64,000 bases of DNA, from assembly GCA_019802505.1 (NCBI GenBank), contig JAFMOC010000007.1, positions 14,683,001 through 14,747,000 of the forward strand, in the 5' to 3' direction. Source of the DNA: Corydoras sp. C115. Lineage: Eukaryota; Chordata; Actinopteri; Siluriformes; Callichthyidae. The position numbers were made by a program, and so were the translations under genes. The notes under the pieces were generated by a model that was not told the origin of the DNA, did no database searches, and saw nothing but the letters and a program-made list of their open reading frames with translations. Shown one piece after another: positions 23,760 to 34,633 of this stretch; positions within the stretch are counted from its first letter, which is position 1; every line of letters starts with the position of its first letter.

Positions 23760-24955
23760 GTAATTTGTTTGCTGATTTTTCTCTGTGATGTCTTTTATTT
23801 GATGGTATTTTAATGAATTTTGATGTGAATGTACATACATGTATATGTAGTTATTTGTTTGTTATAGCTGTCAATATTTCTGCAATTTTGGAAATAAGGA
23901 AAATGGGAAATGGTCCATTGTTATATATCTGTAGGTGGCAAATTATTTGAATGGTTAGTCAGCAGGATGATACTGTGTATAGTGTTTTTTTAGAACAAGG
24001 ATCCATCAAAGTCTGATCTAATAACACATTTGTAAAAGTATATAATCGCACAAACAAAAGCAATTTCTGTGGACATCACAAAAAAAGAGTTATTATAGAA
24101 GATGCTTATTATGCTGAAAAAGATTAAAGGAAGACAATATGTGTAACAATGTACACAATATCCTGACATTTTCCCTTTAATTTAGTCATAAATCAGAATT
24201 ATTTGTTTTTTGATCTGTCTTGTACCAGATTTAGCACAATAGGCCTAAACCATAATTCTAACACTGTGTGTTAAAAAATGTATTTTTTATGAAAAACCTA
24301 AAGAGAAACAACAACTCTTCACATCCATAAACATGTGTTGTGATTATCAGACTTTGATTGAGCTCTGATTTTAAATAAATCATACAGGGACCTGAATGTC
24401 AATCATCCTAAAGGTTTACATATTTTGCCACTTACATATATGTACTAAAAATATTATTCCTGAAAACCATTTTTTCCCTATTTTTATTTTATTTGTTTCT
24501 CTACGTCTACCTTAAGGTCTTGTTTGAAAATCGTTTTAGGTAAAATTTATGTAAAAATATACAGTATTATACAGAAATTTCTCAAATGCTTACAAACTAC
24601 AAACAAGTAAACATTAAATACAGTGCACATCATCCAAAAAAAACCTTTAAAAAATTTAACTATGGAATATTAACCAGAATATTTTATTTAAATATGACTC
24701 AAGACATAATCAATTATTAGCTGTAATTTTTGATTCAACACTGATTATTTTAAGTTCCAAGGATATGTCAAATTTACTTTTGTATTTAGTGTCAGATAAC
24801 CCTGGGGCAAAACCCAATAAGAAAAAGATTTTAATTATAGTCTGCCTTCCTTCACGCCTTTCTCAATTTCTTCTTTTGAAATGCTTCTTTTTCCTGTCTA
24901 AGTAATCCTCAAAGAACTCCCAACATCTTGGCACTTGGATGCTTTTTTTACTATT
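23760..24955. other. Intergenic DNA, nothing recognised
   Basis: AT-rich, free of recognisable SINE or transposon copies. I see no exon. Confidence 0.5.
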
Positions 24956-24959
24956 TAAT

Positions 24960-25340
24960 ACTAGTTTAATTAACTTTGTCGAGACAGAGGAAAAACATGA
25001 ACCAAGTCGCCCCTTAAATTATCCTTCCTCTAATTTTGTATGCTAATCTCCTTTTCACGCCCTCATCTTGGGGGAAAAATGTTGGGAAACTTCATGTGGC
25101 CTGTATTGGGCTTCCTGTGGATGTTTTATTCCAAGCCCACCTATCTGGCTCCTTTCACTCCTCTAGGGCCTTCCTTTGCTCGATTTAACAATGAATGGCG
25201 AGCTAATCAGCTCCCTCGGTAATGCAGTGCTGCTGAAGGAGCTAATCCCCTCTACTCCTCCTTCAATGGCCTGTCGCCTTCAAAGAGACTTTGGGAAAAA
25301 GCTTTGCATGGATTCACACTGTTTGATGAATAGAAGTTAG
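24960..25340 (+). promoter_or_regulatory. Candidate enhancer downstream of wnt8b
   Basis: A block of about 380 bp with distinctly higher GC and complexity than the flanks and no repeat. It contains the palindrome GAGCTAATCAGCTC (about 25199-25212), two further bicoid/Otx-type TAATC motifs, and TTCAAAGA, the complement of a TCF/LEF CTTTGAA site. The open frame at 25040-25222 has no family similarity or splice context and is probably incidental. Function is inferred. Confidence 0.4.
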
Positions 25341-26384
25341 TTCAAGTATTGTACCTACACAAGTAGGGTTTATAAACAAATACTTGCCAGTTTCCATCCC
25401 ACCTGCAGAAGTGCCAACACTACAGTAGCATGTAGTGCAAACCTCACGCCCTGAAAAGGGTGATATAGGCCTAAGACAGCAGATTAAGCTTCTATTCAGT
25501 GTGATAAGTTCATTCTTGCAATAGTTGTCTGCTTGTCAATGTCAATGACAGAACCCAATTGACATCTTATTTACAAAGAAAAGATCAAAATAAAAGCTCC
25601 TCTTGACCCCTCATTAATCAGATATTTTAGTTTAATTTTACATTTGTTTTCTCACATGGTATAACAACTATTTTAAACTCATAGGAGTAAAACTGGCTTC
25701 TGTTAGATTAGCCTTATTCATTAATCTTTTCAAAAAATGACATTATCTTAATAAGTGCTGAGAGAAATTCTTGGATTATCCTGGAGATAAATATATGCAG
25801 GCTCGTTATGTGTCGCTTACATTTACACATTTTTTACACATTACATCACAATTGACATGCAGCCTTTCTAATTTCAGATTTATTATTGATCGTCACTGTA
25901 ATATTAAAAATCTAATATTTTTTTAGCTTGAAAAAATAACACCAGATTAGACACATAGGATTCAAATATAAATCTTGTTATAAGCTTTTGCAAAGTATGC
26001 TTTGTGTGTATTTTACTATTCAATTCAGTTTTTATTCATTATTTAACTGTAAATATAGTAAATATACCATTCTGCAATTTTATTCAAATGTTATATATTT
26101 TAAATGTTATTATCTTAAAGTAGTTGAAAACATTCATTTAAAGCAGAGTATTTCTTCTATCAAATAGACAAAAAAACTGTACTGAAAACACAGGTTTTTA
26201 AAATAAAGATTTTTGCAGTAATTAGAGGGCATTAATCTTGTCATATTGTCACAAATCAAAGCCGCAAAGATAATTACTTGTAAAACGATGGTATGAACAA
26301 TGCATCATTTACAAATTTTTTACATTCGACACGCATCTTTAATTATTTGATCAGGTCACAAAATTTGCCTGCGATTTATTCTGT

Positions 26385-27302
26385 ATAACATCAGGAAGAT
26401 CAGACCTTTCTTGCCTGAAGAAGCTACACAATTTTTAGTTTAAGTCCTCATCCTCTTTAGACTCAACTACTGTAATGCATTGCTTGCACAATGCGGTCTC
26501 CAAGCTTGCACAATCAGGCCTCTACAGCTGATCCAAAACACTGCAGCCCGGCTTGTGATCAACCAACCCAAGCAAATTCATGTCATTCACTTCTCATTTC
26601 TCTCCATTGGCTTCCTGTAGCTTGTAGCTGCACTGAAATTGGCCTGCTCACATTAAGTCTATCTAGAAGATACAACCTGATTCGTTTACTATACTCTAGT
26701 GACGGTGACACCTGGGGCTTTATCCTCACTGTGGTGCACTGCTAAATAATGGAATAATCTGCCCAACTTCATCCACAATGCTTAGATATTCAACATAAAC
26801 AACTAAAGTTGCTGGGGGTGGGGGGTCCTATGCCCAGACAGTGGAGAATGTTTTGGGCAGTGGGCAGATACTCCCAGGAGTGCGCCAAACTATTCTGGGC
26901 ACACTCACTCACACAGACACAAACACAAATACACACTATATGGGCAATTTAGAGCATTCAAATTACCTTGAATCCATGTTTTTTGGACTGTAGGAGAAAA
27001 CCGGAGAACCCAGAGGAAGCCTAAGTGGACATGGGGAGAATATGGAAACTCCACCAGATTGGGATTTGAACCTGGATTCCCAGCACTGAGAGGCGAACAT
27101 GCTAACCACTAAGCCATTGTGCTTGCTTAATTGATAAAAAAAAACAACAACAATAGAGCAAATCTAGGCATTGAAGCCAGTTTGGATATGATAAGGTATG
27201 ATAATATTACAGTGTAAGTGGTTCCTCCTTAATTACTGTGTGTTTTCTCATTTGTATGTTGCTTTGGATAATGGTGTCTGCTAAATGAATAAATGGAAAT
27301 GT
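26385..27302 (+). mobile_element. L2-like LINE relic split by a SINE
   Basis: 26385-26811 encodes a broken version of the LINE ORF2 C-terminal region; LNYCNALLA-like and LLISLHWLPVA stretches parallel the copy at 61509-61961. 27125-27302 is the matching 3' UTR ending in GGTGTCTGCTAAATGAATAAA. The two parts are separated by an old SINE-A. No usable frame remains. Confidence 0.7.
26812..27124 (-). mobile_element. SINE-A, old copy inside the LINE relic
   Basis: Minus-strand copy with many substitutions; AGGCGAACATGCTAACCACT and TTTTTTGGACTGTAGG remain clear. Confidence 0.75.
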
Positions 27303-27663
27303 ACATTTCACAATGACATGGCATTTTGTCTGACTACAGCCATTGCAAGAATAAATGTACAGTCAAGATATATAAGGCAGCTGAAACAGAAAATATACCC
27401 AGCTGTTTACTCAGAGGATGCAGGATCTTAAACATCTACGTGAGTTGTGCAGTCATCCAAAAATGCATCAAGGCCTCCACCAGCATCTCACTACCAAAAC
27501 TATCGACAGTTTTGATCTTTAAAAAATATTGTTTCTTAACATATACTCCAATCATAATGAAATACCTCCAGAGGCTGGTCATAAACAGCTTTAAAAACTT
27601 GCCACATTTCCTTTACACTCCTTCTCCCTCTAAAGTTAATCAACTTTTCAATGTATCAATTTA

Positions 27664-27976
27664 TTCAATCATTCATTATATTCCGCGTAATTCTCTAATA
27701 AGTTTTGGACGCTAGGCTGGGCCAGGACATGGTGCCAATCTATCACTGAGCACACACACTCACACACTCATATATGCACACAAAAACACATACTATATAG
27801 GGAAATTTAGAGAATTTAATTGCCTTTAATTCATGTTTTTGGACTATGGGAGAAAACCGAAGAACCCGAAGGAAACCCACACGGACACGGAAAAACGTCA
27901 CCCAGACTGGGATTCAAACCTTGATCACAGGGTGCTGAAAGGCAAACGTGCTTACCACTGAGCCACTGTGCTACCC
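27664..27976 (-). mobile_element. SINE-A, old copy
   Basis: Diverged minus-strand copy from CATTCATTATATTCCGCG to the head ACCACTGAGCCACTGTGCTA, with internal deletions. Confidence 0.75.
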
Positions 27977-28621
27977 AGGTCAACATTTAATTTATTTCTA
28001 ATAAAAATAAATTGATTTACAATCATTTATTTTTCTTAGCATCTTAGAAAACCTAACCCTCTGGGCCTGAAATTCTGTCACTCTCTGTAACTGAATCCTG
28101 GACAGGATGACATCATTATACTGAGCATTGGAATTTTTAGAGTTTATTGATTCTACTGCTGCAAATATTGTTGACTAAGTGAGGACTATGTTTACATAAT
28201 TACTTGCACATTTACACCTAGAGGCAATTTAGCATTTCCAATTCACCTAATAGTGTTTTGAGATGTGAGAGAATAGCTCCAGAATGAACAGTACAACATC
28301 AGATTATAATTCAAATAAAAACCTATTATTATTATAACATTGATTCAAATGTCAATGTCTAAATTTTAGCAGCATTTTGTAAACAAGTTCTGTGAATGTG
28401 AATCATATTTTTGAAATATCTCTTTTTTTTCTCTCACATCACTCTGAATTTAACATTATTGTAAATATATAGAGATTTTAAAAAGTTCACATAAATAAAG
28501 CCTCCCAGAAATTGCAATTACTGGTAAAAAAAAAAAAAAAAAAACTACATGCAAAACAGGTGTTTTATGGCAATGCCATATGGTGTTGATGCTTTTGGCA
28601 CACATTTAAAAATATGTTAAC
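27977..28621. other. Intergenic DNA with a faint SINE trace
   Basis: About 28200-28300 resembles an ancient minus-strand SINE middle (GAGGCAATTTAGCATTTCC). An A17-type run lies at 28528-28545. Nothing else recognised. Confidence 0.4.
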
Positions 28622-28635
28622 ATATTCTTGATAAA

Positions 28636-28984
28636 GGGCGGCACGGTGGCTTAGTGGTTAGCACGTTCGCCTCTCAGCGCTAGGGATTGCCGGTTCGAAT
28701 CCCCATCTGGGTGGAGTTTCCATGTTCTCCCCGGGTCCGCGTGGGTTTCCTCCGGGTTCTCTGGATTCCTCCCACAGTACAAAAACATGGATCAAGTCAA
28801 TTGAATTCTCCAAATTGTCCCATATAGAGTGTGAGTGTGTGTGAGTGAGTGTGTGCCCAGCGATGGATTGGCGCCCTGTCCTGGGTCTATCTGCCCAGCG
28901 CCCGAAAATTTCTCCACTGGATGGGCATGGGGAACCCCACCGCGACCCTACTAGAGGATAAAGCGGGAGATAATGAATGAATGG
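28636..28984 (+). mobile_element. SINE-A, complete
   Basis: Plus-strand copy with perfect box A and box B, flanked by the 14-bp duplication ATATTCTTGATAAA (28622-28635 and 28985-28998). Confidence 0.9.
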
Positions 28985-29251
28985 ATATTCTTGATAAATT
29001 CTAAACTTTAACACATTTTAATGCACAATTTCTTTTTATTTCATTAAATCTAGCATATAATTTTATAATAAAATAAAATAAATAAATAAAATAAATAAAT
29101 ATGAGCTATAGAAACAGCTCTGTGTCAGGTTTGGGAGTGCTAGGCCACTCCCCCCCTGGTTTTCTGTTTTTGAGTTTTGTCTATTCGGTGTTTCTGTTTT
29201 GTATTTGGTTAGTACCGTCACGCGCAGCCCGCGCTTTGGTTTACTACCTTG

Positions 29252-29875
29252 TAGAGCTGTGCGGATCGATACAAATATCGATAATATTGATACCAACGCT
29301 GGTATTGGTATTGAACAATACTTGCGTAAAAAGATCGATACTCAAGACAGCGGCCACGTGGGCTCAGCCTGACCCGCCCAAGTCGACACGTCACAGTACG
29401 AGAGAGAGACTCAGAGTGGGAGATGTTCAGTTTGCCAAAAGTCTATTAGGTACACAGGAAACACAACAAACTTATTTAAGCACATTAAAAAGCACACAGC
29501 ACACCCAAAACCACACACAAAATTCTATTTGAAAAAAAGAAACAAAGAAAGAAAAAAACTGTCTAGTGAGGGGAGCATTTTGACTTTATATTTGTATTGT
29601 CGTTTCTCTTTTTGTACCTCAAAAATATATATTTTCCTCACGATAAAGCAAACTTTATTTTATTACTGTTCCATTGTTTCTAAACAAAGATGTTGATTGG
29701 GATACATTATTTTGTTGTAACCTACAATGTTTGGCGAAATTCTATACTAGGTCTTTTGGATCAATGAAGCTTAAATATTGAAAAGTATCGGTATCGGTAT
29801 CGAATATCGCGATATTGGCCCTGTATTTACTTGGTATCGGATCGATACCAAAATTCTTGGTATCGCACAGCTCTA
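29252..29875 (+). mobile_element. hAT-type DNA transposon, non-autonomous, with BED-finger remnant
   Basis: 624-bp element with terminal inverted repeats TAGAGCTGTGCG at both ends and an exact 8-bp target duplication CTACCTTG (29244-29251 and 29876-29883), the hAT hallmark. Subterminal regions are full of GGTATCG/CGATACC motifs in both orientations, which probably bind the transposase. At 29424-29495 a plus-strand frame keeps a BED zinc finger pattern: CX2C, then NTTNLFKHIKKH. No catalytic transposase domain follows, so it must have moved with help from an autonomous relative. Confidence 0.88.
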
Positions 29876-29989
29876 CTACCTTGGGCTTACCCTGCGTAGT
29901 GATGCGCAGCGCCTCCAGTGGACGGACGGCGCTTGTGTGACAGTCTGAGTGTAAGTAAGTGTAAAAAATATGTAATTAAAACATCTAAT

Positions 29990-30599
29990 TTTGTGTACTT
30001 TTTTTGTATAATGTGTACATAAATATAGAATCCACCATTTTGTAGCATCTTATACAATATAAATATGACTGCAGTTGGTTTCACATACTACAATACCATG
30101 CACTAACGTGTATGTAAAATATATAACATTTAAAATAACATAACCTTGTTTATACATTTGTTTCCTTGTATCGCTAATTTATTGCTGTATTTATATACAT
30201 GCTTAAATGATAGGGGTAAACTAAATATCCCAATGCTTATGTTAACAGATAATTAAGCAAATCATAAACAGTTAATATATTTACACTAAACATAATCATA
30301 ATAAATTTTCTGCATAAGACTCAAGCAGTGCATTAACATCTGAAGATTACAATGTTTCCACAGTTGATGGGAAATTAAAGTTAATGCTGAGAATTCTAGA
30401 ATAGGTGACATGAACCGTAAACTGACATTTTTCATATCTATTTACAAATTTGATCCAAGTTTGTTGAACTTTGTTGTTTAAATTCTAACCCTCCCCCCCC
30501 ATACACACAATTACACATATGGCGATAGTGCTTCGGTTCCATCTGCTGGCAAATACTTAAAGCTGTTAATAGGTTTAGTGAAATTAGGTTCGGTTTATA

Positions 30600-30633
<34 letters not shown>

Positions 30634-31080
30634 AGTCTATTTTCTCCACTTACCATATAGAAGGACATATGAATGTAGTTTTACAATTACAGACTGTAGT
30701 ACATCTGGGTTTTTTTTTTTTGGTTTCTTTTTGGTCTGCTGTTGGTGTAGAGAAAGATACATGTTCCTTTGTTCTTAACTACATAATTCATTCATTCATT
30801 CATTTATTTATTCATTTATTCATTCTTAGTCAGTGTAATCTTTAAAAATATAAGCACACAACACCAAAACACAACACTTTGTGCATTTATTGTAAAAGAC
30901 AGAAGCATAATGGGATTGACCCAAGACAGTAGTCTGTTTGACCACAAAATTCAATTTGCAGTTTTGGGATATTTTCTGTAGTCTATTAAAGTATGCAGAA
31001 TTTTGTTAGCCTCTAACTAACCATCGCTTTCTAAATTTAACAATAATTTCCTCTGTTTCTACAAAACAATATCCAATATC
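29990..31080. other. Intergenic DNA with simple repeats
   Basis: No exon recognised. A long A-run (about 30600-30632), a T-run near 30710 and a (TTCA/TTTA)n tract at 30787-30825 are present; short frames across them are artefacts. Confidence 0.55.
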
Positions 31081-31083
31081 TAA

Positions 31084-31417
31084 AGGTGGCTTAGTGGTTA
31101 GCACATTTGCCTCTTAGTGCTAGGGATTTCTGGTTCGAATACCAAAATGGAGTTTCCATGTTCTCCCCAAGTCCCCAAGGGTTTCCTCCGGGTTCTCCGG
31201 TTTCCTCCCACAGTCCAAAAACATGGCTCAAGGTCAATTAAATTCTCCAATTGAGTATAGAGTGTGTCTTTGTGAGCGAGTGTGTGCCCAGTGATGGATT
31301 GGTGCACTGTCCTGGATGTATCAGCCCAGCGCCCAAAACGTTCTCCCCTGGATGGGCATGGGGAGCCCCCCGGCAACCCTAGTACAGGATTAAGCAGAAC
31401 ATAATGGATGGATGAAT
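31084..31417 (+). mobile_element. SINE-A copy
   Basis: Plus-strand copy lacking the first few bases of the head, with a decayed box B region and a (GGAT)n tail. Confidence 0.8.
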
Positions 31418-31566
31418 GTTAGATAAAATGACATTAGGCAATCACCTCTTTATTAGCTTTTTAGACAGGAATGAATTAAATCCTATATCTTCTAGAAAAT
31501 GTACTCATTTTAAACTTTAAGCATTTCTAGTTTGACTTGTGGGACTTCTGTCTTTGCAATATTCCA

Positions 31567-31788
31567 TTCATTCCTTTATTTATTATCTTCTGCTTTATCA
31601 TTTACTAGGGTCGCTGGAGGTACTCTATGCCGATCCAGTGAAGAACGTTTCAGGCACTGGGCAGATACACCCAGGACACAGCGAGAACACGGATGGAAAC
31701 TCCACCCAGATTGGGATTTGAACCTGGGATTTGAACCCAACGCTGAGCAATGAATAATGCTAACCACTAAGCTATGTGCCACCCTGTG
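31567..31788 (-). mobile_element. SINE-A with internal deletion
   Basis: Minus-strand copy in which about 100 bp between the CCAGGACA block and the GAACACGG block is missing. Flanked by ATATTCCA (31559-31566 and 31789-31796). Confidence 0.75.
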
Positions 31789-32026
31789 ATATTCCAGAAT
31801 TGAGCAATTTATTACTAGGCACCAAGGATGTACAAACGTTTAAATAAATTGCCATGTGATCATGACAGAGTGTGGAAAATATATACATTCTGATATTATA
31901 GTTATGACATTGCTGCATTAATGAAAGATTTCATCTTCACACATCATTAATATATTCAGTCATGTGTTGTGAAGATTCCCCATGAAGGTACGTTATCAAT
32001 TATATTGATAAATTAATTGTTATTAG

Positions 32027-34151
32027 GTGGCACGGTGGCTTAGTGGTTAGCACGTTCGCCTCTCAGCGCTAGGGATTCCCGGTTCGAATCCCCATCTGGG
32101 TGGAGTTTCCATGTTCTCCCCGTGTCTGCGTGGGTTTCCTCCGGGTTCTCCGGTTTCCTCCCACAGTCCAAAAACATGGATCAAGTCAATTCATTCATTC
32201 ATTATCTCCCGCTTTATCCTCTATTAGGGTCGCGGTGGGGCTCCCCATGCCCATCCAGGGGAGAACATCTCGGGCGCTGGGCAGATACACCCAGGACAGG
32301 GCGCCAATCCATCGCTGGGCACACACTCACGCACACAGACACACTCTATATGGGGCAATTTTGAGTATTCAATTGACTTGATACATGTTTTTGGACTGTG
32401 GGAGGAAACCGGAGAACCCGGAGGAAACCCACGCAGACACGGGGAGAACATGGAAACTCCACCCAGATGGGGATTCGAACCGGGAATCCCTAGCGCTGAG
32501 AGGCGAACGTGCTAACCACTAAGCCACCGTGCCGCCCGGATCAAGTCAATTGAGTTCTCCAAATTGCCCCGTATAAAGTGTGTCTGTGTGAGTGAGTGTG
32601 TGCCCAGCAATGGATTGGCGCCCTGTCCTGTGTCTATCTGCCCAGCGCCCGAGACGTTCTCCCCTGGATGGGCATGGGGAACCCCCCCCCACCGCGACCC
32701 TAATAGAGGATAAAGCGGGAGACAATGAATGAATGAATCAATTGTTATTAGGCGGCACGGTGGCTTAGTGGTTAGCACGTTCGCCTCTCAGCGCTAGGGA
32801 TTCCCGGTTTGAATCCCCATCTGGGTGGAGTTTCCATGTTCTCCCCGTGTCTGCGTGGGTTTCCTCCGGGTTCTCCGGTTTCCTCCCACAGTCCAAAAAC
32901 ATGGATCAAGTCAATTGAATTCTCCGAATTGCCCCATATAGAGTGTGTCTGTGTGAGTGAGTGTGTGCCCAGCAATGGATTGGCGCCCTGTCCTGTGTGT
33001 ATCTGCCCAGCGCCCGAGACGTTCTCCCCTGGATGGTCATGGGGAACCCCCCCCCACCGCGACCCAAATAGAGGATAAAGCGGGAGATAATGAATGAATG
33101 AATGAATTGTTATTAGGCGGCACGGTGGCTTAGTGGTTAGCACGTTCTCCTCTCAGCGCCAGGAATTCCCGGTTCGAATCCCCATCTGGGTGGAGTTTCC
33201 ATGTTCTCCCCGTGTCTGTGTGGGTTTCCTCCGGGTTCTCCGGTTTCCCCGCACAGTCCAAAAACATGGATCAAGTCAATTGAATTCTCCAAATTGCCCC
33301 ATATAGAGTGTGTCTGTGTGAGTGAGTGTGTGCCCAGCGATGGATTGGCGACCTGTCCTGGGTGTATCTGCCCAGCGCCCGAAACGTTCTCCCCTGGATG
33401 GGCATGGGGAACCCCCCCCACCGCGACCCAAATAGAGGATAAAGCGGGAGATAATGAATGAATGAATGAATTGTTATTAGGCGGCACGGTGGCTTAGTGG
33501 TTAGCACGTTCTCCTCTCAGCACTAGGAATTCCCGGTTCGAATACCCATCTGGGTGGAGTTTCCATGTTCTCCCCGTGTCTGCGTGGGTTTCCTCCGGGT
33601 TCTCCGGTTTCCTCCCACAGTCCAAAACATGGATCAAGTCAATTGAATTCTCCAAATTGCCCCACATATAGAGTGTGTCTGTGTGAGTGAGTGTGTGCCC
33701 AGCGATGGATTGGCGCCCTGTCCTGGGTCTATCTGCCCAGCGCCCGAGACGTTCTCCCCTGGATGGCCATGAATGAATTGTTGTTATTATAGACAGTAAT
33801 GTATAAAAGCGGCGGCACGGTGGCTTAGTGGTTAGCACGTTCGCCTCTCAGCGCTAGGGATTCCCGGTTCGAATCCCCATCTGGGTGGAGTTTCCATGTT
33901 CTCCCTGGGTCCGCGTGGGTTTCCTCCAGGTTCTCCGGTTTCCTCCCACAGTCCAAAAACATGGATCAAGTCAATTGAGTTCTCTAAATTGCCCCATATA
34001 GAGTGTGTGTGAGTGTGTACCCAGCGATGGATTGGCGCCCAGTCCTGGGTGTATCTGCCCAGCGCCCGAGACGTTCTCCCCTGGATGGGCATGGGGAACC
34101 CCACCGCGACCCTAATAGAGGATAAAGCGGGAGATAATGAATGAATGAATG
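32027..34151 (+). repeat. Head-to-tail array of five SINE-A units
   Basis: Five plus-strand SINE-A copies begin at 32027, 32752, 33117, 33481 and 33810. The first four junctions share the same 12-bp sequence AATTGTTATTAG (32015-32026, 32740-32751, 33105-33116, 33469-33480), giving a period near 365 bp once the nested SINE in copy 1 is removed. Neighbouring copies share private variants: CCCAAATAGAGG in copies 2 and 3, and CGTTCTCCTCTCAG with AGGAATTCC in copies 3 and 4. That pattern indicates tandem duplication. Copy 4 lacks its 3' end. Copy 5 (33810-34151) has its own duplication AATGTATAAAAG (33798-33809 and 34152-34163) and so is an independent insertion. Confidence 0.85.
32192..32537 (-). 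mobile_element. SINE-A nested inside another SINE-A
   Basis: Full-length minus-strand copy that splits the first array unit, with a 14-bp duplication GGATCAAGTCAATT (32178-32191 and 32538-32551) made from the host SINE's own central sequence. Confidence 0.92.
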
Positions 34152-34189
34152 AATGTATAAAAGCCTTTGTTTGGTGCACAGTGTAAACT

Positions 34190-34633
34190 GCGCCGCTTCC
34201 TGGAATATCTAGGTTTCACACTTCCGCTTTCAAACGAAAAGCCCTTCCTCAATTAAGCAAGCGCCCGTAGTGCGCTGAAAAGAACCCAACGTGCGACGTG
34301 CTGCACAGTCTCTGTGTTGTTTTACAGTCGCGGGTAAAACTGACTGTTGTATTATAAATGAGCCCTCGTGTACATGGCGTCCTAGGGGATTATTTATTTG
34401 AGCAGAGCGCCGTTGTGTCAGTGTTCACGGACGTTACGCAGCCGCACTGCACTACAGCAGCTAAACAACCCCGAGCTCGGTTCGTTTAAACGCGCACTTC
34501 ACTGCTGCTCAGCCGAAGCTCCCGCTCCCGCTCCCGCTCCTCTCCGGCGTGGAAAGCCGCTCCTCATCCCGTTCAAACCCAGCTGCTCGTTGTGCGAGGA
34601 CAATCAGCGGCGCAGGGAGACGTGGGAGAGGAA
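34190..34633 (+). promoter_or_regulatory. hif1an: hif1an CpG-rich promoter and 5' leader
   Basis: The only strongly CpG-dense block in the window, running through exon 1 to about 34800. No TATA box is seen, as expected of a housekeeping CpG-island promoter. It begins about 40 bp after the last SINE of the tandem array. Confidence 0.6.

Noticed and set aside
24910..25222. A short frame (25040-25222) in the candidate wnt8b downstream enhancer as a possible exon.
   Set aside because: No recognised family, no convincing acceptor and donor pair, and the motifs are more typical of transcription-factor sites.
28636..28720. Box A and box B sequences that could indicate genuine tRNA genes, here and at every SINE head.
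   Set aside because: The internal promoter boxes match, but the sequence does not fold into a full cloverleaf with paired acceptor stem and is followed by the SINE body. These are SINE heads.
29101..29532. A 143-residue plus-strand open frame across the left part of the hAT element.
   Set aside because: It starts outside the transposon and runs in a different frame from the BED finger, so it is incidental.
32027..34151. Regularly spaced repeats that could suggest a CRISPR-like array.
   Set aside because: The units are about 365-bp tRNA-derived SINEs with only a short shared joint between them, in a vertebrate genome. There are no unique spacers and no cas genes.
34592..34633. In-frame upstream extension of the hif1an reading frame starting at 34592.
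   Set aside because: The codon there is GTG, not ATG. The ATG at 34634 has a strong initiation context and gives the family's N-terminus.
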